NCBI RefSeq assembly: GCF_000521605.1
Contig: NZ_CP006942.1
Location: 248,001 to 312,000, forward strand
Reading direction: 5' to 3'
DNA length: 64,000 nt
Origin: Mannheimia sp. USDA-ARS-USMARC-1261
GTDB lineage: Bacteria > Pseudomonadota > Gammaproteobacteria > Enterobacterales > Pasteurellaceae
In this document: one piece after another, positions 57,201 to 64,000 of the stretch
Position numbering within the stretch: position 1 is the stretch's first letter
Layout of the letters: each line of letters opens with the position of its first letter
Position numbers and translations under genes: made by a program
Notes under the pieces: generated by a model
The model's database searches: none
The model's input: only the letters and a program-made list of their open reading frames with translations
Told to the model about the DNA's origin: nothing

Positions 57201-59146
57201 AAACTGTAGATGCTTACAATGGCCTAGCAGATTTAGATACGGTGAGTCCAAGTAATGCAATGACTGTAGCGGATGCGAAGAAACTGGGTTGGGTTGTGTC
57301 TGCCGATGGAAACAATTATGCAGATGACGTACGCAATGCAAATGAAGTGAAATTCAAAGGCGAAGGTTTGGCTACTGTAACCGGTGCAACTAATGCAACA
57401 ACCGGTGTGCGTGAGATTACTGTATCAGTGAAAACTGGGGATGTAACCAAGTCTAATGAGTTTGTTGTACGGAAAGACGGAGTGAATACGCCTGTGGTGA
57501 AAGTGGGGGATAACTACTACACCAAAGAAAATATTGACCCGACCACCGGTAAACCAAAAGATGGTGCAGAACCGGTGAATACCGAAGGTGCAACGATTGT
57601 TAATAATGGTGCAGGTTTAGTAACTGGTAACCAAGTGGCAGATGCAATTCAAGCATCAGGCTTCACAGTAGGCAAAGGTAATACTGAAGGAGTGACATTC
57701 GACAATAAAGACGAAAAAGTTAACCCAGATGATGAATTACGCTTGGCAGATAGTGATACCACGACAGTCGCACTAGGTACAACAAAACGTATTGACCCGA
57801 ACGGAGAAGTAAAAACTACTACGACAGTTAAAGTGGATGTGGCAAACACTACGTTAGATACTAACGATAAAGGGAGTCTTGAAGCACCGAATACTGATGC
57901 AGACAAGAAGAAATTTGTAAATGCAGGTGATTTAGTCAATGCAATTAACAAAACTGGCTTCAATCTGAAAACATCAGCTAACGGCGGCGAAAAACTTTCG
58001 GGTAGTGATGAGCTAATCAATCCGGGTGATAGCGTTGAAATGATTGCAGGTAAAAACTTAACTGTTAAGCAAGAAGCGAATGGTAAAGTAACTTACGCGA
58101 CTAAAGATGATGTACAATTCAACTCAGTAACTTCAAATAAAGTTATTGTAGGTGATGCGACTGATCCAGCGAAAAGCTCTACATTAACATCAGGTGATAA
58201 CGGCTTAGATGTGGGTGGAGATAAGATTACTAACGTTGCAGATGGTGATATTAGCCCAGTAAGCACAGATGTAATTAACGGTAAACAGTTAAACAACTAC
58301 ACCAAAGTAAACGGTAACAACATTGGTACTGATCAAGACGGTTCTATCAATATCGTAAATGGTAACGGTACAACAGTTACTAGCGATAAAGCCGGCGAAA
58401 TCAAGGTTAATGTGAACAATACTGACTTAACTGTGGCTGAAGAGGGTACGATTAACGTTCAAGATCCGAATGGTACAGGTGCTCACTACGTTAATGCAAA
58501 TACTGTTGCTAAAGCAGTAAACGAAGTAAGCTGGAGTGTGAACTCTGAAACTGATAAAGCAACTGCAAATGCAGCAACCCAAAACACTTATAAACCGGTG
58601 GATAACAAGGTTAAAGCAGGTAGCCAAGTTAAAGTTAATGCAGGACGTAACGTTGAAATCAGCGGTTCTGGTAGAAACATTAACGTTGCAGTATCAGATA
58701 ATCCAGAGTTTAACAGCGTGAAAGTTGGTGGCACTAAACTTAGCTCGAAAGTAGCTGAAGATGGTGTAAATGAGTTGAACATTGGTGGTAACAACAATGC
58801 TCCAACCCGTATTACCAATGTAGCTGCAGGTGTGAAAAATACTGATGCAGTAAACGTAAGCCAATTAAAAGGTGCGGTAAACAATCTTGATAATAAGATC
58901 AACCGTAACAACCGTGATTTACGTGCCGGTATTGCAGGTGCGAACGCAGCAGCAGGTTTACCACAAGTTTACATTCCGGGTAAATCAATGGTTGCAGCGG
59001 CGGCTGGTACCTTTAAAGGTGAAAATGCTCTTGCAGTCGGTTACTCTCGCTCAAGCGATAACGGTAAAGTTATCTTGAAATTACAAGGTAATGCAAATAC
59101 TCGTGGAGATTTAGGTGGCTCTGTAGGTGTTGGTTACCAGTGGTAA
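51254..59146 (+). CDS. giant trimeric autotransporter adhesin (Hia/Hsf/YadA type)
   Basis: The 2630-residue protein has an extended signal peptide (MNKIFKIVFNKETGVFTAV..., cleavage probably after VWA63), which slows export as in other type Vc proteins. Residues about 64-640 form a YadA-like head of AIG-x-A-type 14-residue repeats (VAIGYQTVASGDQSTAVG and so on). A neck-like NVAAGQITKTSTDAINGSQL is near 670-690. A long stalk of repeated modules follows, with Trp-containing units such as TVGDVLNTGWNL and WVVSATGNNYADDVRNANEV. The last 70 residues are the membrane anchor ending in GVGYQW. It should form a long surface fibre for host binding. Long internal direct repeats occur. No uptake signals lie in its 7.9 kb. 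Confidence 0.95.
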   Translation: MNKIFKIVFNKETGVFTAVAEFAKAQGKSSSCTVGSKSSRFVAQTFTLTALAAGMMLSSSVWAYSSMNGRVTGGDADKTLAMMDNAVVEASEGIAIGNSATSYSNATGQSAQNVAIGHEAKAITGAVAIGYQANTLNSSQQKGTNQQSVAIGYQTVASGDQSTAVGAQSKAAGNSSVAIGGDDLDKVASSQPPAWDNQTLTAAQAKELNNTAAAKKYEQLTGDILVHFENSFVRGNQVTKTPGMPNRYTGTEAGEGSVAVGVQSQAKGGLATAFGTRTSASGTASVALGVGASATNDGSFAGAAGAQSTGISSIALGTGSKAQGNQSIAMGDGAIATEVGAIAQGFSANATAISAISIGRETNATKENAVALSRLANATGEAANAIGFKSEAHGTNSVALGTQAVVTAGALAGVAIGEKANASNIKSIAIGAASKSSGDKSIAVGDQANATSEHSFAMGGQSAATNRFATAVGSNSAVSGEYGTAMGKSASVSGRMGSAFGTDSKASGESSTAVGRAANATGSSAIAMGSGANATNNNAIATGTSSTAAASSSIAIGNEANVASAAVNSIAMGYKASSTQQNSVSLGREATTASIYSTALGANANVGANLAGAVALGNHSTAQAGVSTNEATVNGITYSGFAGNKITHNTGTESYVVSVGDAQTKRQIQNVAAGQITKTSTDAINGSQLYMVADEVAKSREKVTSNDKTVTVKESKDASDSTVFDLSIKKAAPTTNTDGKVQPIQQDGDTSFVTGDTLVNTINAAGFNVAGNGIKTNELVNPGDTVDFVNGKGTTANVSVVDGKNTIKYDINVDDKTIKVGDDGKLTVINNVEDTNDIAKVVAGDNIQVDAKTEGNTTTFTVATKKDLVVDSVKAGDTTINNDGLKIGDVTVNNSPITVNGNTVNNINDAINRTAEQAFKSLTFGGDKGNDVTRKLGEKVNVKGGATGELSSGNIAVEADGTDTLNIKLAKELKDINSITINNGPTINNNGINMDGDKITNLKDGEDDGDAVNVKQLKESKETVISKDNSIKVTTGKNANGANEFDLSVNKTELKDENNDGKVDAPSNEDGDKLVNAKNVADAINSSGFNLKTSATDGEKLSGADELINPGDSIEMIAGKNLTVKQETNGKVTYTTKENVTFTSVQLGDNGPKITNKDGDINIGDKNNNPVNITNVKSNLAPTYNSADKKIDEKGKPTNEVVNMPTKQQEAPKPADVAKMYNNAATVGDVLNTGWNLQENSTAKDFVKAYDTVNFVNGTGTVANVSMNADGTIANVTFNVANSTLKVSEAPTVANNNTPIGKIEAPAEANKQNFVNAGDLANVINSAGFTVYENNITLKATVTAGDQVNFNNGTYTTAVVGQENDAGRTNVTFNVDGAKIVSDNSPVVYTDKKGDKVYPVTDENGNTTFNTQPDGKGDKVEPSDVIASMQNADGNNTTKPMTLTNVANGTTTLNGDNRGDKTDNPTAIDKTTLFGNNLSNAYNGLADLINAPVSNAVTVGDLRNLGWVVSATGNNYADDVRNANEVRFVGKNGLDVMGETDKDGVRVITVSANAGSVVPTEAVTTADNKPVVKVGDNYYKTEDIDPTTGKPKDNATPISANQVKNTPNGGNSLVTGNQVADAIQIAGFVVGKQKETLAVADFKNEDERVNPDDQLRFVDGKGTIASLATKAAVDASGKVVTTTTVKVDVDLPIDYKYTDKDGNEVVKHTDGKFYPADPKTGLADISKEAIDTVANPVTKDGAKLTNGSEPATSYEQHPDFDSIEQDKKDELKPGKGGVNLNNVAWANEPDQAVNKDQLDQTVAKSGFFVKQNGESTLAANKGSKNDNKTEKVTPNDVVNFVNGTNTQVNATTEFNDETGQDITNVRVDVVGLPVTYTTKDGDKVAKASDGNYYKVDPTTGLPKVGEGSKVEPNNIVASMVSPNGDSTTAPTTLTNVAAGTNTLDGSVDNNGKPLVKYGDQYYTPDQLENGKLKDGAVSSVPAKTVDAYNGLADLDTVSPSNAMTVADAKKLGWVVSADGNNYADDVRNANEVKFKGEGLATVTGATNATTGVREITVSVKTGDVTKSNEFVVRKDGVNTPVVKVGDNYYTKENIDPTTGKPKDGAEPVNTEGATIVNNGAGLVTGNQVADAIQASGFTVGKGNTEGVTFDNKDEKVNPDDELRLADSDTTTVALGTTKRIDPNGEVKTTTTVKVDVANTTLDTNDKGSLEAPNTDADKKKFVNAGDLVNAINKTGFNLKTSANGGEKLSGSDELINPGDSVEMIAGKNLTVKQEANGKVTYATKDDVQFNSVTSNKVIVGDATDPAKSSTLTSGDNGLDVGGDKITNVADGDISPVSTDVINGKQLNNYTKVNGNNIGTDQDGSINIVNGNGTTVTSDKAGEIKVNVNNTDLTVAEEGTINVQDPNGTGAHYVNANTVAKAVNEVSWSVNSETDKATANAATQNTYKPVDNKVKAGSQVKVNAGRNVEISGSGRNINVAVSDNPEFNSVKVGGTKLSSKVAEDGVNELNIGGNNNAPTRITNVAAGVKNTDAVNVSQLKGAVNNLDNKINRNNRDLRAGIAGANAAAGLPQVYIPGKSMVAAAAGTFKGENALAVGYSRSSDNGKVILKLQGNANTRGDLGGSVGVGYQW

Positions 59147-59164
59147 TTAATCTATAATGTGTTC

Positions 59165-59178
59165 AAATCCCCTTCTTC
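59165..59178 (+). terminator. left half of the giant-adhesin terminator, split by an IS
   Basis: AAATCCCCTTC (59165-59175) is the left arm, followed by TTC (target duplication). The partner GAAGGGGATTT is at 60596-60606. Without the IS the hairpin is an 11-bp stem closed by a C(TTCG)G tetraloop. Confidence 0.85.
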
Positions 59179-59206
59179 TGATCTGACCCCAAAAAGTTAG
59201 ACTGCT

Positions 59207-60019
59207 CTAATTCAAGGACTGAGTTCTGTACTCCACAGGGCTCAGTCCTTTTAGCTTCACTTGAATACGCTCATTATTGTAGTAATGAATGTAATCATGA
59301 ATCGTTTTTTCAAGCTCTGTAAGCGTCTCAAACTGTCTGCCTAAATAACACTCCGTTTTTAACCGCCCGAAAAAGCTCTCCATCGCCCCATTATCCAAGC
59401 AGTTTCCTTTTCTCGACATACTTTGCGTGATGCCGTTTTTCCGCAAGATTGTCCTAAATTCCGCCATTTGATACTGCCAACCTTGGTCGGAATGCAAAAT
59501 CGGTTTCGCCCCGTCAAGCCTTGCGATAGCTTGTGTCATCATTTGGGTAATCTGTTCAAAATTCGGGCTTCCTGCCAAGTCGTAAGCAATGATTTCATCG
59601 TTAAATAAATCTTTAATCGGTGAAAGATAGAGCTTACCTTCAGGGTATTTGAACTCAGTAATATCCGTTACCCACTTTTCATTGGGCGCAGTTGAGTGGA
59701 AATTCCGTTGCAACAGATTATCGGCGATTTTACCCACTTCACCTTGGTAAGAACGGTATTTTCTACGCGGACATTTTCCTTTCAATTCCAACGCCTGCAT
59801 TATCGATTGCACTTTTTTGTGGTTGATTTTCTTGGTTTTTTTCAACACCAGCGTAATGCGGCGATGGCCGTAGTTTCCGTGATTTTTGTGAAATATAGCG
59901 GCAATTTCCTGCTTGATTGCCGCATTTTTATCGTCTTTCTCAGGCAAGTGATAAAAGAACGTACTGCGTTTCAAGCCGACAAGTTGCAACAGGATTTCAA
60001 GCGGAAACGCTACTCGCAA
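59207..60019 (-). CDS. IS150-group transposase OrfB
   Basis: The 270-residue DDE (rve) integrase has a N-terminal HTH_21 region (KQEIAAIFHKNHGNYGHRRI) and the catalytic triad: Asp in WVTDITEFKYPEGKLYLSP, Asp in PILHSDQGWQYQ, and Glu in DNGAMESFFGRLKTE. The frame begins with a TTG and is open upstream into orfA, so the enzyme is most likely made as an OrfAB fusion by -1 frameshifting. This is the intact counterpart of the broken orfB at 44409-45220. Confidence 0.93.
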   Translation of the reverse strand: MRVAFPLEILLQLVGLKRSTFFYHLPEKDDKNAAIKQEIAAIFHKNHGNYGHRRITLVLKKTKKINHKKVQSIMQALELKGKCPRRKYRSYQGEVGKIADNLLQRNFHSTAPNEKWVTDITEFKYPEGKLYLSPIKDLFNDEIIAYDLAGSPNFEQITQMMTQAIARLDGAKPILHSDQGWQYQMAEFRTILRKNGITQSMSRKGNCLDNGAMESFFGRLKTECYLGRQFETLTELEKTIHDYIHYYNNERIQVKLKGLSPVEYRTQSLN

Positions 60020-60024
60020 TGCTT

Positions 60025-60534
60025 TTACGATACTTGCTTTTTCCGCATTTTTGCTTGGTTGAGTGCCTGCAACTTTTTTAGGATAGCATTCTCCGCTTCC
60101 AGCTCCAAAATACGGTAACGCAAGCGTTCTTCTTCGGTTTTCGGCGGGGGCGGCATTTTCGGGTATTTAGGTTTCATTGACGGACGACCTTTCGGTTTGG
60201 GAAATAAGCCGTTTATACCTTGTTTATCAAAGGCTTTCAACCATTGAATTACCATACTGTGATTAGGTATCCCAAAATATAACGCCGCCCGTCTTGCAGA
60301 AAATTGTCCGTTTTTGACCGCTTGTACGACCGATAATTTAAATTCAGGGGAATAGGTTTGTTTAGTACCGAGTACGGCTAACCCATTGGAACCATAATAA
60401 TGATATTGGTTAATCCAAAGTCGTAATGTGCTTTTCTCCAGCTGAAAATGCTGACAGGTGAATGAACGATTTTTCCCATTTTGAAGATAAAACTCGATCA
60501 CTTGTTGTTTAAAAGATTGGTTGTATTTAGTCAT
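60025..60534 (-). CDS. IS150-group transposase OrfA
   Basis: The 169-residue product is identical to that of copy 1 (43894-44403). It has two helix-turn-helix units and a terminal leucine-rich helix for multimerisation. A slippery heptamer at 60073-60079 near its 3' end leads into orfB. It contains one uptake signal. Confidence 0.93.
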   Translation of the reverse strand: MTKYNQSFKQQVIEFYLQNGKNRSFTCQHFQLEKSTLRLWINQYHYYGSNGLAVLGTKQTYSPEFKLSVVQAVKNGQFSARRAALYFGIPNHSMVIQWLKAFDKQGINGLFPKPKGRPSMKPKYPKMPPPPKTEEERLRYRILELEAENAILKKLQALNQAKMRKKQVS

Positions 60535-60591
60535 AAAAAATCTGCACCTTAATCTGTTGGTTGTTTAGTCCAACTTTTGGGGGGCAGATCA

Positions 60592-60612
60592 TTCGGAAGG
60601 GGATTTTTATTT
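60592..60612 (+). terminator. right half of the giant-adhesin terminator
   Basis: TTC duplication, then G and GAAGGGGATTT (60596-60606), then TTTATTT. It is the partner of 59165-59175. Confidence 0.85.
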
Positions 60613-60627
60613 GTAATGTGATAGGTT

Positions 60628-60702
60628 ACAAGCGGTTAAATTCTTCTAAAATTTTGCTATTATGTCAGCATTGCAAAAAAATTTACAAATTCAACCGCTT
60701 GT
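60628..60702. repeat. widely spaced inverted uptake-signal pair
   Basis: ACAAGCGGTT at 60628 faces AACCGCTTGT ending at 60702, with CTAAAATTTTG and CAAAAAAATTTAC inside. It lies upstream of the DUF4298 gene. Confidence 0.7.
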
Positions 60703-60717
60703 AATAAGGGGGAATGT

Positions 60718-61017
60718 ATGAGAAAAGAAGAAATTCAAAACATGCAAGATCGCTATAATGAATGGGTGGAGTTATTGCCTGAATTAGAAAAAGGCATTGA
60801 GCAGTGGAAGAAATCCATTGAGCTTTTAGAGCCATTATGCCAATTTTATTCTGATCCAAAATGGCGTGAGTTGCACGATAATTTTGATGAAGAGCTTGAT
60901 ACAAAAGGCAATTATAGTGTGTTATCGGAAGATGCGTTGTGGAATGCGTTATCGGATCAACACCGATTAGCATTAGAATGGTTAAAATTATCCACCGCAC
61001 ATATTACAAAAGAGTAA
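60718..61017 (+). CDS. DUF4298-domain protein
   Basis: The 99-residue acidic protein is all helical by appearance. MQDRYNEWVELLPELEKGIE, FYSDPKWRELHDNFDEEL and YSVLSEDALWNALSDQHRLA fit the pattern of DUF4298 proteins, which have no known function. AAGGGGG before the ATG is the ribosome binding site. It is convergent with fabR across a terminator that overlaps its stop codon. Confidence 0.75.
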   Translation: MRKEEIQNMQDRYNEWVELLPELEKGIEQWKKSIELLEPLCQFYSDPKWRELHDNFDEELDTKGNYSVLSEDALWNALSDQHRLALEWLKLSTAHITKE

Positions 61018-61040
61018 AATAGACGCAAAGGCGTCTATTT
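61017..61040. terminator. bidirectional intrinsic terminator
   Basis: AAATAGACGC (61017-61026) pairs with GCGTCTATTT (61031-61040) around AAAG. It separates the convergent DUF4298 and fabR genes. Confidence 0.85.
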
Positions 61041-61673
61041 TTAGCTTTGAGAGGTTTGTTTGTTGGCGTAATAAGAAGAGCCACGAATGAGCATTCTAAG
61101 TTGCATAATCACTCGTTGTTTAAGTTTTTCTCGCTCTTGGTTGTTCATATCAAGGGCGTGAGAGCCAGCGGTAAAGACTAAAGTAACCAGCCCTTCTGCC
61201 TGAATATAGGCGAGATCTCGGTCGCTGTGGTTGTCTTTTCCCATAATGTAATCGGCAAGCTCTGCTACAAAATGCTGAATTTCTCGTGAGGCGGCAGTTC
61301 TAAAAGCTTGTGATGTGCCTGAACTTTCTCGCAGTAACAATCGAAATACGTTAGGTCTGTCGGAAATCAGTTCAAAGAAAGTTTCAACCGATACAATGAC
61401 TACACTGCCACCGTTGGCAATGCGTTTCCGAGCCTGTCTCATTAATTGACGAAGCAATAAGCCGGATTCATCAACCATTGCCAAGCCAAGCTCATCCATA
61501 TCTTTAAAATGGCGATAAAATGAGGTTGGAGCAACTCCAGCCTCACGGGCAACTTCTCGCAAACTTAGGTTGGAGAAGCTTTTTTCCGGACTTAATTGGT
61601 TAAAGGCAGCTTCAAGTAACGCTCTACGCGTTTTTTCTTTTTGAATGGCACGTACGCTCACCACATTTGCCAT
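61041..61673 (-). CDS. fabR: fatty-acid biosynthesis repressor FabR
   Basis: The 210-residue TetR-family protein has an N-terminal helix-turn-helix ([21 protein letters not shown] near residues 36-56) and the FabR-specific [20 protein letters not shown] and [15 protein letters not shown]. FabR represses fabA and fabB and sets the unsaturated fatty-acid share of membranes. It begins 1 bp after the oxyR stop and should be cotranscribed with it; the oxyR-fabR link is known in Enterobacteria too. Confidence 0.93.
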   Translation of the reverse strand: MANVVSVRAIQKEKTRRALLEAAFNQLSPEKSFSNLSLREVAREAGVAPTSFYRHFKDMDELGLAMVDESGLLLRQLMRQARKRIANGGSVVIVSVETFFELISDRPNVFRLLLRESSGTSQAFRTAASREIQHFVAELADYIMGKDNHSDRDLAYIQAEGLVTLVFTAGSHALDMNNQEREKLKQRVIMQLRMLIRGSSYYANKQTSQS

Positions 61674-61674
61674 T

Positions 61675-62559
61675 TTAAACCTCAGTTTTAATAATTTGTG
61701 TAATTGCTTGAGCTAACCGCTCATAGCGTACACGGAGTGGCGAACCCGGTCGGTAAACCATACCGACTGCACGGAACGGCTTCGGAGCATCAAACGAAAT
61801 ATAGCGAATGCCTTCCATTGGTTTTGCTGCCAGCTTAGGAATGAGAGCCATACCTACATTTGCCGCTACCATATTGCGTAGGGTTTCTAAATTAGTTGCT
61901 TTGAAATGCGGATTTTCTTTTGCACCAATAGATAAGCAGTAATCTAATGTGTGAGTGCGTAAGCAATGACCACCATCAAGGAAAAGTAGCTCTTTATTTT
62001 TTAATAAGCTGATATCTAATTTATCCAATTTAGCCCATTCGTGATTTTCCGGTACAACGAGATACATTTCTTCATTAAAAATCGGTACTTCAATGAAAGG
62101 CTCACTCTCTTTTACAAATGAAATGATTCCACAATCAAGCTGACCTGCCTCAAGTTGATCCAATAGCTGATTGGTTTGCAGTTCATAAAGATAAAGGTCT
62201 AAATCGGCAAAATCTTTTTTCAATGCAGGAATAATAATTGGAGAAAGGTAAGGTCCGAGCGTTGGAATTACCCCAATATGGAGCGGACCGGACATCTCTT
62301 TCCCTTGATTGCTTGCCATTTCTTTTAGAATTTTAACTTCTCGCAATACGACTTTGGCTTGCTCTACGAGGGTTAAGCCCGCTTGCGTGAAAAGCACTTT
62401 ACGGCTGGTTCGTTCAAGTAGAATTGTGCCTAGCTCATCTTCTAATTTACGGATCTGTCCACTCAAAGTCGGCTGGCTGACATTACAAGATTCCGCAGCA
62501 CGGCGAAAATGTTTATAGTCTGCGAGGGCAATTAGGTATTCTAAATCTCGAATGTTCAA
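61675..62559 (-). CDS. oxyR: hydrogen-peroxide sensor OxyR
   Basis: The 294-residue LysR protein has the OxyR N-terminus [25 protein letters not shown] and the redox pair Cys199 and Cys208 in [13 protein letters not shown], at exactly the E. coli numbers. [16 protein letters not shown] is also characteristic. Peroxide makes the Cys199-Cys208 disulfide, which turns on catalase, Dps and other defences; katA and dps in this window are natural targets. Confidence 0.97.
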   Translation of the reverse strand: MNIRDLEYLIALADYKHFRRAAESCNVSQPTLSGQIRKLEDELGTILLERTSRKVLFTQAGLTLVEQAKVVLREVKILKEMASNQGKEMSGPLHIGVIPTLGPYLSPIIIPALKKDFADLDLYLYELQTNQLLDQLEAGQLDCGIISFVKESEPFIEVPIFNEEMYLVVPENHEWAKLDKLDISLLKNKELLFLDGGHCLRTHTLDYCLSIGAKENPHFKATNLETLRNMVAANVGMALIPKLAAKPMEGIRYISFDAPKPFRAVGMVYRPGSPLRVRYERLAQAITQIIKTEV

Positions 62560-62741
62560 TTTATTTCTCCAATTTGATATTTTCCTATTAATCCGATAGG
62601 TAAATTATGCCATATTTGCACGCATAATGCTTCGTATTTTACAACATAACTTTTTACTTGATAGGATTTAGCGATAAATTTTTAATATTTAATTCGGTTA
62701 AACAAATTAATAAAGAGGAAAAAATTTTTTCAATAAAAGAA

Positions 62742-62762
62742 AATGGGGCTTACCGCCCCATT
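62742..62762 (-). terminator. intrinsic terminator of thrC
   Basis: AATGGGGC (62742-62749) pairs with GCCCCATT (62755-62762) around TTACC; the minus strand continues T-rich. Confidence 0.8.
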
Positions 62763-62772
62763 GAGATGAGAT

Positions 62773-64000
62773 TTATTTTAATAAATAAGCACGCAATGTA
62801 GCAAAATCTGCTGGCATTTCATCAGATAACAGAGTTAATTTGTTGTGTTTATCTAATGCTTCCGGAAGTGGCAATTCAATCTCTAAAATACGCTCAACCG
62901 ATTCTTTAAATTTTGCCGGGTGGGCGGTACATAAGAAAATGCCTGTTTCGCCTGCTTGTAGTTGGTCTTTTAAACTTTGGTATGCAATTGCACCGTGTGG
63001 TTCGCATAAATAGCCTTCTGCATATTGAGCTTTTAATGCCGCTTCGGTTTCTTCATCATTTAATGCCGCAGAGCCTAAGTCTGACAAGCTCCAACCGTTG
63101 CGTTTAAATAATTCTTCAACACGAGACCAGTTATTCGGGCGGCTTACGTCCATTGCATTTGAAAGGGTTGCAACCGTTGCATTTGGCTCCCATTTGCCTG
63201 ATTTTAAATAGCGTGGAACGGTGTCGTTCGCATTAGTTGAGGCGATAAAACGTTTGATCGGTAAACCTAGAGTTTTCGCAATTAAGCCGGCGGTTAAGTT
63301 ACCGAAGTTACCACTTGGTACTGAAACTACTACATTATCACGTTTCTCTTTTGGCAGTTGTGCCACTGCTTCAAAGTAGTAGCAGACTTGAGCCAGTAAG
63401 CGGCTGATATTGATGGAGTTCGCCGAGTTCAAACCGATGGCTTGGCGAAGTTCTGCATCGTCAAAGGCTTGTTTAACTAAGGCTTGGCAAGCATCAAAGT
63501 CTGATTCAATCGCCACAGTACGAATGTTTCCGCCTAAGGTGCAGAATAATTTTTCTTGTAACGGACTGATTTTACCTTTCGGATACAAAATCACCACATT
63601 GATATTTTCTAAACCATAGAAAGCGTGAGCCACTGCTGCACCTGTATCGCCGGAAGTCGCGGTTAAAATTGTGATTTTGCCATCGCCACGCACATTCGCT
63701 AATGCCTGAGCCATAAAGCGACCGCCGAAATCTTTGAATGCTAAGGTCGGACCGTGGAACAGTTCTAATGCATAAATATCATCATTGACTTTGGCAAGTG
63801 GTGCAGGGAAAGTGAACGCATTTTTTACCATTGTATTTAAGGTTTCTTGCGGTAATTCTTCACCGATTAATGCCGAAAGAATTTTTTGGCTACGTTCAAC
63901 TAAAGGTAAATCTAATAATTCATCAATATTATCTAATTTAGGTAAGACTTCTGGGAAAAATAATCCTTGATTTTTGCCTAATCCCTGGCGGACTGCTTGG
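62773..64000 (-). CDS. thrC: threonine synthase, partial (N-terminus outside the window)
   Basis: ThrC turns O-phosphohomoserine into threonine with pyridoxal phosphate. The frame is open to the window edge and begins QAVRQGLGKNQGLFFPEVLP, which in the family starts near residue 15, so only a few codons are missing. The PLP lysine lies in HGPTLAFKDFGGRFMAQALA, and TATSGDTGAAVAHAF, VPSGNFGNLTAGLIAKTLG and CTAHPAKFKESVE follow in order. It normally ends the thrABC operon, which would extend to the right. Confidence 0.95.
   Translation of the reverse strand, partial: QAVRQGLGKNQGLFFPEVLPKLDNIDELLDLPLVERSQKILSALIGEELPQETLNTMVKNAFTFPAPLAKVNDDIYALELFHGPTLAFKDFGGRFMAQALANVRGDGKITILTATSGDTGAAVAHAFYGLENINVVILYPKGKISPLQEKLFCTLGGNIRTVAIESDFDACQALVKQAFDDAELRQAIGLNSANSINISRLLAQVCYYFEAVAQLPKEKRDNVVVSVPSGNFGNLTAGLIAKTLGLPIKRFIASTNANDTVPRYLKSGKWEPNATVATLSNAMDVSRPNNWSRVEELFKRNGWSLSDLGSAALNDEETEAALKAQYAEGYLCEPHGAIAYQSLKDQLQAGETGIFLCTAHPAKFKESVERILEIELPLPEALDKHNKLTLLSDEMPADFATLRAYLLK

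Larger units (their letters stand above)
59179..60591 (-). mobile_element. IS3-family (IS150 group) insertion sequence, copy 2, intact
   Basis: The 1413-bp element has the same TGATCTG ends as copy 1, in inverted orientation, flanked by TTC on both sides (59176-59178 and 60592-60594). Both orfA and orfB are intact and a slippery A-AAA-AAG lies at 60073-60079, so it looks active. It was inserted in the loop of the adhesin terminator. Confidence 0.93.

Noticed and set aside
59423-60118. Two plus-strand frames inside IS copy 2 (and their equals in copy 1)
   Set aside because: They are antisense shadows of orfA/orfB, Phe/Cys-rich and without ribosome binding sites.
43837-60591. Composite transposon formed by the two IS150-group copies
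   Set aside because: The block contains core genes (panF, metJ, mlaA, mpl), and each copy has its own short target duplication, showing separate insertions.

Overview
The window looks like a chromosomal segment of a Pasteurellaceae bacterium from the clade that uses the ACAAGCGGT DNA-uptake signal (the Actinobacillus pleuropneumoniae / Mannheimia side of the family). I see roughly 35 exact copies of that 9-mer, often as inverted pairs between genes. Gene content (lgt, rppH, menB, mrcB, rraA, rluC, folP, dapE, katA, dnaK/dnaJ, metJ, mlaA, mpl, fabR/oxyR, thrC), an IS1016-like element and Hia/Hsf-type trimeric adhesins fit the same family. The species cannot be fixed from the sequence alone.

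Region by region. 1-2479: a minus-strand run rppH, TSUP permease, lgt, gph. 2480-3087: a gene-free AT-rich stretch with several DnaA boxes and GATC-headed 13-mers, a good oriC candidate. 3088-4233: lldD broken by one in-frame amber codon. 4274-10454: small metabolic and redox genes, a Phd/PIN toxin-antitoxin pair whose toxin gene overlaps a LysR gene, and a decayed old-yellow-enzyme gene. 10656-15536: a type III restriction-modification operon between two similar 56-bp direct repeats. 15803-22000: LysR, FMN reductase, patatin lipoprotein and an orphan lacZ with a perfect CRP site. 22072-22286: a MITE-like inverted repeat and a copy of a two-hairpin dispersed repeat. 22424-37000: mostly housekeeping genes (menB, mrcB, dps, trmN6, rraA, mscS, rluC-folP-arsC-dapE, a Na+/H+ antiporter, thiosulfate uptake tsuA-tusA, catalase).

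36931-41132: dnaJ and dnaK, separated by a small cassette (vapD plus an orphan gene) bounded by direct repeats; dnaK has a clear sigma-32 promoter. 41403-45270: two unknown small genes, a decayed IS1016-like element that cuts off the 5' part of a trimeric autotransporter gene, and IS150-group copy 1. 45333-50846: panF-yhdT, metJ with a met box, mlaA, mpl, rhuM. 51254-59146: a 2630-residue trimeric autotransporter adhesin, followed by IS150-group copy 2 in inverted orientation. 60718-64000: a DUF4298 gene, fabR-oxyR, and the 3' part of thrC.

The most unusual structural signal is that both IS150-group copies sit in the tetraloop of the intrinsic terminator that follows a trimeric-autotransporter gene, each with its own 3- or 4-bp target duplication. 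Other points worth a look are the candidate origin, the vapD cassette inside dnaK-dnaJ, the covarying two-hairpin repeat family, the toxin/LysR coupling, the hairpin that sequesters the tsuA ribosome binding site, and in-frame long repeats inside the giant adhesin.
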